Shown here in pieces: positions 1-9,326 of a stretch of 35,123 nt of DNA (the stretch's first letter is position 1; each line of letters starts with the position of its first letter). This DNA is from Desertibaculum subflavum (GTDB taxonomy: Bacteria; Pseudomonadota; Alphaproteobacteria; Ferrovibrionales; Ferrovibrionaceae). The stretch is from NCBI GenBank assembly GCA_003576705.1, contig QOZS01000054.1, forward strand, positions 1 through 35,123. Reading direction: 5' to 3'. The translations under genes and the position numbers were made by a program. The notes beneath the pieces are model-generated. The model had not been told where the DNA came from. It did no database searches and saw only the letters and a program-made list of their open reading frames with translations.

Positions 1-1685
1 ACCGGCTCGGGAGAGCTGGCAGGTTCGGCGGCCGGCGCTGGCGACGGCGCCGCGGCCGGCGGTTCGGCAGCCGGCGGGTCGGCAGCCGGAGCAGCCGGCG
101 CCTGGGCGATCGGCGCCTGGGCCAGCTCGGAAGGTGCTGCCGGCGCCGACCCGGCGACGACCGCCGGCGCAGCGGTATCGCTCGCCAGCGCGGGCAGTGC
201 GGCCAGTGCGATCGCTTCCTCGGCGGCCGTGGCCGGAGGTTCGGGGGGATGATCGGGCGCCGGCAGTGGCTGCACGGGCGACGCGGCCGGAAGCGAGGCC
301 GCCGGCTCGGCGGGTGCTGGTGCCTCGGCGGCTGCCGTCGCCTCCGGGACTGACGCACCAGGCGGCTCGGCCAGAGCCAGGGTCGGAACCGAATCCACCG
401 CCGCTGCCGTCGCGTCGGCAAGGGGGACCGGATCGACGGGCGGCGCCGGCTCGAGCGCGGGTGGCGCTTCGGCGGCTGCCGGACTTTCGGCGACGGCCGG
501 CGACGGTGGCGGGACCGGTTCGGCAATCGCCACCGGTGCCGGTGTGGCGGCCGGCGGGCCCGCCAGCCTGGCCGGCCCGGTCGCCGGTTCAGCCTCGGCC
601 ACGGCGGTCGACGCTGCCGATTCCTCCGCATCCAGGGGCTTCAGCGTCAGCACTGGCGGCGGGATGGCGACCACGCTGCGGCTCGGCACCGCCGGCGGCG
701 CGGCATCGGCGACGCCGACCGCAAGCCGCGCCGATTCCACGGTTCGCCAGGCGAGCCAGCCGGCCGTGCCGGCGACACCCAGCAGCGCGATCGTCAGAAG
801 CGCGGTGCGTGCGGCGTGGCCGGAGGGCGGGTGCTGCGCCGCGGGCGGCGGCACCACGGCGGGAAGCGCAGCGGAAGGCGCCAGAACCAATGCTGTCGTC
901 TCGGGCAGCGGCGGCGCGAACACGGCTTCCGTGGCCCAGGCCGCCTCCAGTTCAGGTGCCGCAAGGCGAATGATATCGGCGGGAACGCCACCGGAGCGGT
1001 CGGCGATACGTTGCACGGCGGCATTGGAAAGCGGCCACGTCGCCGTGAAGCCCGAGCGCCACAGGCGATGCGCCAGGAACTCGCCCACCATGAAGGTGTC
1101 GAGCGGTTCCAGCGCCGCGCATGCGGTCGCGAGTCCGGCCTTGGCCGCGGCATCCGCCAGGCGCTGCAATCGCGCCGCGATCTCCGGCCGGCCGCTGATC
1201 ACCGCCCGCAGGCCCGAACGGACGCCCTCGCCCGTAGTCAGCCACTGCTGCAAGGCATCCAGCGCCGGCTCGCCGCAAAGCTCTGCCCCGTCCAGCAGCA
1301 GAACCGCGGGCGCGCCGCCGGTGCCGAGTTGCTCGTGCCACGGCGCGGCGACGTCGGCGCAATTGAGAAGCACCGCCTTCAGGCGCATCTGCGCCAGCGT
1401 TGCCGCAAGCTCGCGCAGCAGCATGGTCTTGCCGCTGCCGGCCGGCCCGGTCACCACGCAGACCGAGGCCGGGTCGCGCCGCAGCGTGGCGAGCAAGGTT
1501 TCGCGGATCTGCTTCAGCTCCGGCGAGGCAAAGAACAGCACGGGATCGGGCTCGGGCCCGCAAGGATCGCGCAGGCAGCCGACGCGCTGCCACGCCGGCA
1601 GGTCAAAGCCCACCTCCCCCGCCGGCGCAGGGGATGCGCCGGCAGCCGAAGGCAAGTCGGACCCGGACTCGGCACGCGCAGACAT
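1..1685 (-). CDS. GspA/ExeA-like AAA ATPase with transmembrane anchor and long Pro/Ala-rich tail (3' end beyond window)
   Basis: The reading frame starts at an ATG (1685-1683) and stays open to base 1, giving 561 codons without a stop. Seen: a Walker A GPAGSGKT at residues 80-87, a Walker B VLLLDGAE near 128-135, and an SGRPEIAARL segment typical of AAA_22/ExeA ATPases. A hydrophobic helix lies at about residues 292-311. More than 200 residues of Ala/Pro/Glu-rich low-complexity sequence follow and continue off the edge. Known of the family: GspA/ExeA and DamX-like proteins have a cytoplasmic ATPase, one membrane helix and a periplasmic linker ending in a peptidoglycan-binding or SPOR domain. 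That end domain would lie outside this window, so a cell-wall role is inferred. It is divergent from glnS with a 236-base gap. Confidence 0.85.
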   Translation of the reverse strand, partial: MSARAESGSDLPSAAGASPAPAGEVGFDLPAWQRVGCLRDPCGPEPDPVLFFASPELKQIRETLLATLRRDPASVCVVTGPAGSGKTMLLRELAATLAQMRLKAVLLNCADVAAPWHEQLGTGGAPAVLLLDGAELCGEPALDALQQWLTTGEGVRSGLRAVISGRPEIAARLQRLADAAAKAGLATACAALEPLDTFMVGEFLAHRLWRSGFTATWPLSNAAVQRIADRSGGVPADIIRLAAPELEAAWATEAVFAPPLPETTALVLAPSAALPAVVPPPAAQHPPSGHAARTALLTIALLGVAGTAGWLAWRTVESARLAVGVADAAPPAVPSRSVVAIPPPVLTLKPLDAEESAASTAVAEAEPATGPARLAGPPAATPAPVAIAEPVPPPSPAVAESPAAAEAPPALEPAPPVDPVPLADATAAAVDSVPTLALAEPPGASVPEATAAAEAPAPAEPAASLPAASPVQPLPAPDHPPEPPATAAEEAIALAALPALASDTAAPAVVAGSAPAAPSELAQAPIAQAPAAPAADPPAAEPPAAAPSPAPAAEPASSPEP

Positions 1686-1776
1686 GGCCCCACCCGTGGA
1701 CAGCGGACGGCTAACACAAGCAGTTGTCAGTTCGGTGCAGGCCAGTCCCCCTTCCCCGGGGAATCCGGGCAGGAGG

Positions 1777-1805
1777 TTGGTAACATTGTAGAAAGTGGCT
1801 ATAGG
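1777..1805 (+). promoter_or_regulatory. Candidate sigma-70-type promoter for glnS
   Basis: TTGGTA (1777-1782), a 17-base spacer and TATAGG (1800-1805) match 4 of 6 consensus bases in each hexamer. The expected start of transcription is near 1812, about 110 bases before the glnS start codon. It is placed in the divergent intergenic region. Short matches like this occur by chance, so this is tentative. Confidence 0.35.
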
Positions 1806-1818
1806 CTCGACAAGCATT

Positions 1819-1838
1819 GCCGGGCTCGCAAACCCGGC
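1819..1838 (+). promoter_or_regulatory. Small hairpin in the glnS leader
   Basis: GCCGGG and CCCGGC form a perfect 6-bp stem around an 8-base loop, CTCGCAAA. It lies between the proposed promoter and the glnS start. A role in leader folding is possible but is only inferred from position. Confidence 0.3.
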
Positions 1839-1921
1839 GAATTGTCAGATTCGCACGGATTTGGCAGATAGGCCGCCCCCGGAGCGCATCCCACCGGAAC
1901 AGATCAACGGTCAGGACCCCG

Positions 1922-3610
<1,689 letters not shown>

Positions 3611-3647
3611 GCGGCGGCCGGAACCTTCCGACAGCCACCGTGTTGTT

Positions 3648-3673
3648 GGCCTCGGCCCTTCGCGAAAGAGGCC
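3648..3673 (+). terminator. Possible terminator hairpin after glnS
   Basis: GGCCTC (3648-3653) pairs with GAGGCC (3668-3673) around a 14-base interior that could extend the stem. It lies 38 bases past the glnS stop. No U-run follows, so it is a weak intrinsic-terminator candidate. Confidence 0.3.
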
Positions 3674-3710
3674 GGGCGGGGCACCCCCAGCCAACAGCAT
3701 CGAGGCGTGA

Positions 3711-3893
3711 ATGTCGGCCAGTACGCAGTTTCCGGAGGCCCAGGATCAAAGGGCGCAGGCGAATCTACCGCTGCAACCGGGTGATGATCTCGCCGTCGAG
3801 CCGCCGCCGCCCCCGCATCCCGCCATCCTGCTCGGCCTCGCTTTCGGCGCTTCGGCCGGCCTGCTGACGGCGCTGTATCTTCTCTTCTTCTAG
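3711..3893 (+). CDS. Small single-helix (C-tail) membrane protein
   Basis: A 60-residue protein of unknown function. Seen: a polar, Gln/Pro-rich N-terminal 35 residues with a run of five prolines, then one C-terminal hydrophobic helix (about residues 37-60) ending in LYLLFF. A GAGG at 3702-3705 lies 5 bases before the ATG, which supports the start. It matches no family I recognise. Its layout, with a soluble head and a single helix at the very end, is shared by the small proteins at 5772-5960 and 16225-16416. The protein should sit in the inner membrane with its N-terminus in the cytoplasm, like a tail-anchored protein; that is inferred from sequence only. Confidence 0.6.
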   Translation: MSASTQFPEAQDQRAQANLPLQPGDDLAVEPPPPPHPAILLGLAFGASAGLLTALYLLFF

Positions 3894-4002
3894 CTCAGCG
3901 CCGAGCTTCCTCCGGTACCGGCCGCCGCATGAAATCGCGGCGGTCACCGCATCGTATCCGGCGCGCGGGCGTTTCCTGCGGAGACAGCGAAGGGAGCGCC
4001 GC

Positions 4003-4287
4003 ATGGCTGGCCGTCAGCCCCGTACCGACACCGAACTGGCGCAACTGGGTGCGCGCATCGACGAGCTCAAGGCGGACCTCGCCCAGGGCATGGAGCCGGA
4101 GGCCATCGACCGGATCATGGAGCTCGGCTCGATCCTGCATCGGCATCGCCAGATCGCCGGCCGCAGCGGCGAGCCCGCAGCCGGACGGCCGAGGCCGGAA
4201 ACCGAAGCCGAGCTCGCGGCCGATCTCGACGTCGTGGAGGAGATGCTGCGCCGCTGGATCGGCCGCGCCGCTCTCCGCCGCGGCTAG
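4003..4287 (+). CDS. Hypothetical helical protein, 94 residues
   Basis: Not recognised. The protein is charged and Ala/Glu/Arg-rich, with segments such as LGARIDELKADLAQ and DLDVVEEMLRRWIG that should form amphipathic helices. It has no signal peptide or membrane segment. A GGGAG about 8 bases upstream supports the ATG at 4003. It ends 26 bases before the SpoIIAA-like gene and is likely cotranscribed with it. Function is unknown. Confidence 0.65.
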   Translation: MAGRQPRTDTELAQLGARIDELKADLAQGMEPEAIDRIMELGSILHRHRQIAGRSGEPAAGRPRPETEAELAADLDVVEEMLRRWIGRAALRRG

Positions 4288-4313
4288 CCGGCGCGGAACA
4301 GAGGAGAGATGGC

Positions 4314-4685
4314 ATGTACGAAGTGATGCCGGAAAGCGATGGCGACCTGCTTGCCATCAAGGTGCGGGGCAAGCTCGCCAAGTCGGACTATGCGCGCCTC
4401 CGTCCCTGGCTGGATCAGCAGCTGGCCGTGCATCCCCGGCCGTCGCTGCTGGTCCTGATGCAGGATTTCGAAGGCTGGAGCGGCGCCGGCGCGCTGGTCG
4501 AGGATCTCCGGCTCGACGCGGCTCACTACCGCGACCTGCGCCGCATCGCCATGGTCGGCGACAGCCGCTGGCAGGAATGGATGACCTGGCTCGCCAAGCC
4601 CTTCACCGCCGCCGAAGTGCGCTACTTCGACCGCGCCGACCTGACCTCCGCGCGCGCTTGGGCCCGCGGCAGCCCCGTCCACTAG
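4314..4685 (+). CDS. SpoIIAA-like (STAS/SEC14-type) domain protein
   Basis: A 123-residue single-domain protein. Seen: an opening strand pair (LLAIKVRGKLAKSDY), a strand-helix core with LLVLMQDFEGWSGAGALVEDL, RRIAMVGDSRWQEWM, and FDRADLTSARAWA at the end. This pattern is typical of the SpoIIAA-like family, in which a WxxW-type region and the GDSRWQEW segment are conserved. Known: the fold resembles STAS/SEC14 domains; most members have no assigned reaction and are suspected to bind small hydrophobic ligands or proteins. AGGAGAG just before the ATG gives a good ribosome binding site. It follows the 94-residue gene at 26 bases. Cytoplasmic. Confidence 0.8.
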   Translation: MYEVMPESDGDLLAIKVRGKLAKSDYARLRPWLDQQLAVHPRPSLLVLMQDFEGWSGAGALVEDLRLDAAHYRDLRRIAMVGDSRWQEWMTWLAKPFTAAEVRYFDRADLTSARAWARGSPVH

Positions 4686-4782
4686 GCCGGAGCGCGGATA
4701 CCGGATCCGGCGGTTGCACGGCCCAGGCAGTGCCCTAGATCAGCGGCATCGCGTCGACCAACTTCGGGAAAGGACACGCCTC

Positions 4783-5571
4783 GTGGCCCAGCCCCGCGAT
4801 TCCGGCGCCGAAGCCGCCGCCATCTGGCGCAAGACGCTGACCGTCGGCCACCCGCCGTTGACGATCTTGCACAAAGTGTTCCGCTATCTGCCCGGACCGC
4901 CGCGCTGCAAGATCTGCCACAACCCGTTCGGCGGTATCGGCGGCCGGCTGTGCCGCATGGTCAATATGGCGCCGTCGCGCAAGAATCCGCAGCTCTGCGC
5001 TCTCTGCTGCGAGAGCCTCCCCATCGGCGGCGCGGAGGTCGAGATCGCTGTCCTGTTTGCCGATATCCGTGACTCGACCGGCCTTGCCCAGCGCCTCGGG
5101 CCGACCGAATTCGCCGCCCTGCTGAACCGCTTCTACGACACCGCCACTGAGGTGCTGATCCGCCACGAGGCCACCATCGACAAGCTGATCGGCGACGAGG
5201 TGATGGCCTTTTTCGTTCCTGGCTTCGCCGGGCCCGGCTATCGCAAGGCGGCGGCCGATGCGGCGCGCGCCCTGATGAAGGCCTTCGGTCATGGCACCGG
5301 CCCAGGTCCCTGGCTGCCGGTCGGCATCGGCATCGAAACGGGCACCGCCTTCGTCGGCAATGTCGGATCGGAGGACTACGCGGATTTCACCGCGCTCGGC
5401 GATCCGGTGAACGCCGCAGCGCATATCCAGTCGGCGGCCGGTCCGGGAGAGATTCTACTCGGCGAGCACGCCTATGCCGCGCTCGGCACCGAGCTTCCAC
5501 CATGCCGATCGCGCGCGATTGCCGACAAAAGCGGCCGGGCGCTGCAGGTACGCGCTCTCGCCCTCGACTGA
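4783..5571 (+). CDS. Class III adenylate/guanylate cyclase with cysteine-rich N-terminus
   Basis: Predicted to make a cyclic nucleotide in the cytoplasm. The GTG start at 4783 is preferred because AAAGGA lies 9 bases upstream; this gives 262 residues. An ATG at 4714 would add 23 residues with no clear site. Seen: Cys42, 45, 57, 72, 75 and 76 in a CxxC...C...CxxCC cluster that may bind zinc or an Fe-S cluster. The catalytic domain follows, with metal-binding Asp94 (FADIRDST) and Asp138 (IGDEVMAFF), Lys134 and Thr203 at the base-selecting positions, and DPVNAAAHIQ. Odd: the arginine four residues after the conserved Asn210 in most class III cyclases is His214 here. Activity may therefore be reduced or the enzyme may use a variant mechanism. 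No membrane segment. Confidence 0.88.
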   Translation: MAQPRDSGAEAAAIWRKTLTVGHPPLTILHKVFRYLPGPPRCKICHNPFGGIGGRLCRMVNMAPSRKNPQLCALCCESLPIGGAEVEIAVLFADIRDSTGLAQRLGPTEFAALLNRFYDTATEVLIRHEATIDKLIGDEVMAFFVPGFAGPGYRKAAADAARALMKAFGHGTGPGPWLPVGIGIETGTAFVGNVGSEDYADFTALGDPVNAAAHIQSAAGPGEILLGEHAYAALGTELPPCRSRAIADKSGRALQVRALALD

Positions 5572-5771
5572 CGCCCGCCAGAGTTGTGGACACTCCCCAT
5601 CCGATCGGCGCTGTCGTCGGTGCTGACGCGAACTCCTGGGGCATGGGGCGCATCGATCCGCGCCTGGATCGCGCGCCGCGCCGCAGATTGCACAGGGCCT
5701 GAGCCTGCAGCGGAACCTATCCGCCGCCATGGCGTTGCGCTGCTGCCAAGTGTCCCAAGCGGTGCGGATGA

Positions 5772-5960
5772 ATGCGTGCGGAGTCGTATGAGAAGGCCGG
5801 CAAGCTCGCGAGCGCTCGCGGCACGGTCCCCCAGGTCGCCCGCCGGGACGTGGCGCTCGCGCCGTCGCGACGCTCCGAACCTTCCGTGCTGGCGCTGCTC
5901 GGTATCGCCGTGGGCGCGTGGCTGGGCCTGATCGCCACGGCAACATTGTTGTTCGGCTGA
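5772..5960 (+). CDS. Small single-helix (C-tail) membrane protein
   Basis: A 62-residue product of unknown function. The N-terminal part is basic and polar; one hydrophobic helix (about residues 38-61, VLALLGIAVGAWLGLIATA...) ends at the C-terminus with LLFG. It has the same design as the proteins at 3711 and 16225. No convincing ribosome binding site precedes the ATG at 5772, so the start, and to a degree the gene, is uncertain. The 200 bases before it (5572-5771) show no gene or clear signal. Confidence 0.5.
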   Translation: MRAESYEKAGKLASARGTVPQVARRDVALAPSRRSEPSVLALLGIAVGAWLGLIATATLLFG

Positions 5961-6071
5961 ATTCGCGGCGTTGGCTCGCGCCACCAGCGTGACAAATTCG
6001 AAGCAATGCTGGGAACCGGCGGCGCCGTGCTGCGTTGCACCCGCGCGCAGGCGCGCGCGGAGGCACCCACC

Positions 6072-6218
6072 TTGGACACGCTGTTTCTTCTTACTCTGGC
6101 GATCGCCGCTGGCATCGTCAGCGTGGGGTTCGTTTATACAGGCGTGGTTCTCTATCGCGAATACCGGCACATGCGGCGCGGATTGCCGCCGCGGCCGCGC
6201 GGGCGCCTGGTGCGCTAA
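6072..6218 (+). CDS. Small membrane protein with basic tail, TTG start
   Basis: An ORF opens at ATG 6006, but a strong GGAGG (6059-6063) sits 8 bases before an in-frame TTG at 6072. The likely product is therefore 49 residues. Seen: one helix starting almost at the N-terminus (LFLLTLAIAAGIVSVGFVYTGV), then a strongly basic tail (YREYRHMRRGLPPRPRGR). By the positive-inside rule the tail faces the cytoplasm. This layout resembles heme-exporter CcmD (short, N-terminal helix, basic Tyr/Arg tail), but no ccm genes are nearby and I do not assign it. It ends 57 bases from the convergent chemoreceptor gene. Confidence 0.6.
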   Translation: MDTLFLLTLAIAAGIVSVGFVYTGVVLYREYRHMRRGLPPRPRGRLVR

Positions 6219-6275
6219 CCGCTCGCGGCCCTGCCTGCCCGCCGCCAACTTCGCGGCGCGACCGGAGGCAAGGCG

Positions 6276-8117
6276 CTACGCGGCCCGCACCTTGGCGATG
6301 AAGCGATCGACCTCGCCGCGCAGCGTCTCGGCCTGACGGGCGAGCTCGTCCGAGGCGCCGTTGATCTGGCCGGCAGCATTGCCGACCTCGCCCGAGGCCT
6401 GGGTCACGCTGGCGATGTTCTTGTTCACCTCGTGGGTGCCGTGCGCCGCCTGCTGCACGTTGTGGCTGATCTCCTTGGTGGCGGCGCCCTGCTCCTCCAT
6501 CGCCGCGGCGATGGCGGCGGCGATCTCGCTCACCTGCTCGATGGTACGGCCAATGCCCTGGATGGCGCCCACCGCATCGGTGGTCGCCGCCTGCACGGCG
6601 TCGATCTGGCGGGTGATCTCCTCGGTCGCCCTGGCGGTCTGCGTCGCCAGGCTCTTCACCTCGGAGGCGACCACCGCGAAGCCCTTGCCGGCTTCGCCGG
6701 CGCGGGCCGCCTCGATCGTCGCGTTCAGCGCCAGCAGGTTGGTCTGGCTCGCGATCGAGGTGATCAGCTGCACCACGTCTCCGATCTTGCGCGCCGCCTC
6801 GGCCAGGCCGTCCACCGTGTTGCCGGTCGCCCGCGCCTGAGCCACCGCATCGGCCGCCATGCGCGAGGAATCCGTCACCTGGCGTGTGATCTCGTTGATT
6901 GAGGCCGAGAGCTCCTCGGCCGCCGCGGCGACCGTCTGCACATTGGCGGACGCCTGCTCGGAAGCGGCCGCCACGGCGGTCGCCTGCCGGCTGGTCTCCT
7001 CGGCCGTGGCCGACATCGCGGTGGCCGAGCTCTGCATCTCGCTCGCCGATGACGAAACGCTGTCGACCACCACCTTGACGCTGGCCTCGAAGCCGTTCGC
7101 CAGGGTTGCCATGTCGGACTTGCGCCGCTGCTCGGCCTCGGCGCGCATCGCCTGCTCGGCCTTCTGCTGCTCTTCCGCCTTGCGGCGCATCTCGGCCTCG
7201 AGGTCGCGCAGCTTGCGCTCGGTCTCCGCAGCGGCATCGTCGGCGAGGCGGCGCTTCTCCGCCTCCTGCTCGGCCTGATGCTCGCGCGCCAGCTCGGCTT
7301 CCTGCTGCAGGCGGCGGTTCTCGATGCCGGCTTCCTTGAAGACCTGCACCGCGCCCGCCATGCGGCCGACTTCGTCGGCACGATCGCGGCCGACGATCTC
7401 GACCTCGAGATTGCCCTGCGCCAGATCGGCCATGGCAACGGTCATATCCTGGATCGGCCGGGCGATCAGGCGGGAGAAGTACACGGCCGAGCCGAGCGCC
7501 AGCACGATCGCGAACAGCGCAGCGACGCCGATGCGCCAGAGCGCGCCGTTCATGGTCGCGGCGCTGTCGGCCGACGCGGCCTCGCGCATCTCGTTGGTGG
7601 CGGCGACCAGCGCGTCGAACAGCTGCTCGGTCTCGCCGAACTTGCCTTCGGCATCGGTCATGAACATGGTCGCCGTGAAGGCATCTTCCTCGACCACGCT
7701 GGCGACCTGCTCGGCCGCCACGAGATAGGCCTTGAATGATTCGGAGAGCTTCTGCAGCGCCGCCTGACCTGCCGGCGATTCGATGTTGAGCGAGCCGAGC
7801 AGGCTGGTCACCGAGGCGAAGGCGTCGAGCGCGCGCTTCTTCTCCTTGCCGATGATGGCGGCCTCGACGTTCTGGCCCTTCAGATTGGTGCCGCGGTAGA
7901 GCGTGGCGTGGCCGCGGGTGAATTCGCGCTGCGCATCCTTGGCCGTCGACATGGCGGCGACCGCGCCGTCGAGTTCGGCCGCATCCCCGCGCACGTCCAT
8001 GTAGACGGAGAGAAACAGGCCCACGATCAGCACGATGATCGCCGCGCCGATGGCGGGCGAGATCAGCGTCTTGACGGTGATGGACAGGTTCTGGAGCCGG
8101 GTCTGCAACTGGTTCAT
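6276..8117 (-). CDS. Transmembrane methyl-accepting chemotaxis protein
   Basis: A chemoreceptor of 613 residues that should control a CheA kinase. Start chosen at the ATG followed by NQLQTRLQNLSITVK, just before the first membrane helix (about residues 19-40). An ATG 16 codons upstream would cover the strong hairpin of the leader. Order seen: helix 1; a periplasmic helical sensor region of about 150 residues; helix 2 (about 193-215); HAMP (RPIQDMTVAMADLAQGN); a charged coiled coil; the methylation and signalling domain with tip QTNLLALNATIEAARAGE. No C-terminal CheR-tethering pentapeptide; it ends KVRAA. It lies 92 bases downstream of the Cache-protein gene on the same strand, suggesting that protein works with this receptor. 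Confidence 0.93.
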   Translation of the reverse strand: MNQLQTRLQNLSITVKTLISPAIGAAIIVLIVGLFLSVYMDVRGDAAELDGAVAAMSTAKDAQREFTRGHATLYRGTNLKGQNVEAAIIGKEKKRALDAFASVTSLLGSLNIESPAGQAALQKLSESFKAYLVAAEQVASVVEEDAFTATMFMTDAEGKFGETEQLFDALVAATNEMREAASADSAATMNGALWRIGVAALFAIVLALGSAVYFSRLIARPIQDMTVAMADLAQGNLEVEIVGRDRADEVGRMAGAVQVFKEAGIENRRLQQEAELAREHQAEQEAEKRRLADDAAAETERKLRDLEAEMRRKAEEQQKAEQAMRAEAEQRRKSDMATLANGFEASVKVVVDSVSSSASEMQSSATAMSATAEETSRQATAVAAASEQASANVQTVAAAAEELSASINEITRQVTDSSRMAADAVAQARATGNTVDGLAEAARKIGDVVQLITSIASQTNLLALNATIEAARAGEAGKGFAVVASEVKSLATQTARATEEITRQIDAVQAATTDAVGAIQGIGRTIEQVSEIAAAIAAAMEEQGAATKEISHNVQQAAHGTHEVNKNIASVTQASGEVGNAAGQINGASDELARQAETLRGEVDRFIAKVRAA

Positions 8118-8149
8118 GGCAATAATTCGTCCCAATGCCGGCAGGTCGT

Positions 8150-8176
8150 CCCGGCCGCGCGCCACGCGCGGCCGGG
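8150..8176 (-). terminator. Very strong hairpin between Cache-protein and chemoreceptor genes
   Basis: On the - strand, CCCGGCCGCGCG and CGCGCGGCCGGG form a perfect 12-bp stem with a 3-base loop, 33 bases after the Cache gene stop and 32 bases before the chemoreceptor start. No U-run follows. It could be a partial terminator or an mRNA-stabilising stem, leaving more transcript for the upstream gene. The fold is seen directly; the role is inferred. Confidence 0.55.
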
Positions 8177-8209
8177 TGACCGTTTGGAAAATGCGATGCG
8201 TTTCGGGAA

Positions 8210-8662
8210 TCAGCCCTTATAGGCGCCGACGCCGATCACCACGTCGCCGACACGCACGACGTAGGAGGTCTTGGGCTCGACAGCCTTGGTCTGCGGGTTC
8301 TGCCACTTGTAATCGACCCAGCCGGATTCCTTGATCGCGATCATTTCCTGCACGAACGGCTTGCCGTCGACATCCTTGATGTTCAACAGGCTCTTGCCGA
8401 TCAGGGCGTGGTTGGTGCCGTGCGAGACGGTGACGCCGGAATTGTCGACCACGAAGACATAGAGGTCGCGATCGCGGAAGTTGGCATTCGCCTTGTCGTT
8501 GAACACCGCAAAGGCCTTGTCCTTGCCGTTCGACTTCAGGAACTCGGCCGCCTTCATCGCCATGGCCTTGGCCTCGTCCGGCGAGGCCCCGCCGGCCGCC
8601 TGGGCCGGTGCCAGCGCGAAGACCGAGAACGCAAAGACCAAAGCCGCAAACAACGCTTTCAT
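8210..8662 (-). CDS. Secreted single-Cache domain protein
   Basis: A 150-residue periplasmic protein. Seen: a signal peptide MKALFAALVFAFSVFALAPAQA followed by a single-Cache (sCache_2-like) domain, with DLYVFVVDNSGVTVSHGTNHALIGKSLL, DVDGKPFVQEM, GWVDYKWQNPQT and KTSYVVRVGDVVIGVGAY. The start is the ATG with GGAGG 8 bases upstream; an ATG five codons earlier has no such site. Known: this domain binds small ligands and is usually the extracellular part of chemoreceptors and histidine kinases. Here it is a free protein encoded directly upstream of an MCP. Inferred: it acts as a periplasmic binding partner for the MCP at 6276-8117. Confidence 0.88.
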   Translation of the reverse strand: MKALFAALVFAFSVFALAPAQAAGGASPDEAKAMAMKAAEFLKSNGKDKAFAVFNDKANANFRDRDLYVFVVDNSGVTVSHGTNHALIGKSLLNIKDVDGKPFVQEMIAIKESGWVDYKWQNPQTKAVEPKTSYVVRVGDVVIGVGAYKG

Positions 8663-8787
8663 GCTCAAATCCTCCAAATCCGTTGCTCCACGGGTGAGAT
8701 TTGTGGAGCTGAGCGGGGATAATTGGAGGTCCGCCTTGACAAATGCCTAAGACGTATCCGGTTGTAAATTCTTCGGGAATCTCGGCA

Positions 8788-9225
8788 TCACCCCCGGAAA
8801 TGCCGCTCATGCACTTCAGCGGCCGCGCCGAGATCGGCCCAGTCACGCCGCGAGCGCGCGAAGACATGGCGGAATTCCTGCGCCCGCGCGGTCAGCCAGC
8901 CCGCCTCGTCGAAGGCGCCGGCCGGCAAGGTGCGGATGCCCGGCACCGCCTCCAGGGTGAAGCCGAGATTGCTGCCGCAGCGCGTGCAGAACTCGATATC
9001 GAGCCAGCGCCCGCTTTCGTCGGAGCGGTGGCGGTAGCGGCCGACGGTGTCGCCCGCGATCTCGATATCGGCCTCGTCGAACACCGCCTCGACGCCGAAG
9101 GCCGAGCCGGTGCGGCGCTGGCACCAGGTGCAGTGGCAGACCGTCACGCGCTTGGGCTTCCCGATCGCCCGGAACCGCACCGCGCCGCAGACGCAGCCGC
9201 CCGTATGCATTTCGCCGTCGCTCAT
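8788..9225 (-). CDS. GFA family (glutathione-dependent formaldehyde-activating-like) zinc protein
   Basis: A 145-residue cytoplasmic protein. Seen: the family's zinc ligands, Cys11 and Cys13 (GGCVCGAVRF), Cys30, Cys32 and Cys35 (CHCTWCQRRTGSAF), and Cys80 and Cys83 (FCTRCGSNL). The closing GTLP-like region reads PGIRTLPAGAFD. The chosen ATG (9225) has AGGAGG 9 bases upstream; the longer frame to 9324 has no good site. Known: the founding member was described as accelerating formaldehyde-glutathione adduct formation, but most homologues have no proven reaction. It is divergent from the dienelactone-hydrolase-like gene. Confidence 0.9.
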   Translation of the reverse strand: MSDGEMHTGGCVCGAVRFRAIGKPKRVTVCHCTWCQRRTGSAFGVEAVFDEADIEIAGDTVGRYRHRSDESGRWLDIEFCTRCGSNLGFTLEAVPGIRTLPAGAFDEAGWLTARAQEFRHVFARSRRDWADLGAAAEVHERHFRG

Positions 9226-9326
9226 CGCGGAGCACCTCCTGTGCCAGCATGCCCCGGGCGGACGGCGACAGCCAGGGTTGCGGCGCGTCGCGCTTTGCGC
9301 GTTGATGGGCGCGGGAGGAGACATGC

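Noticed and set aside
134..1871. Long + strand open frames opposite the AAA ATPase gene
   Set aside because: They are Arg/Ala/Pro-rich mirrors of the GC-rich coding strand; the - strand frame has Walker motifs and a membrane helix.
4701..4710. Perfect palindrome CCGGATCCGG
   Set aside because: Only 10 bp without spacer, expected by chance in GC-rich DNA of this length.
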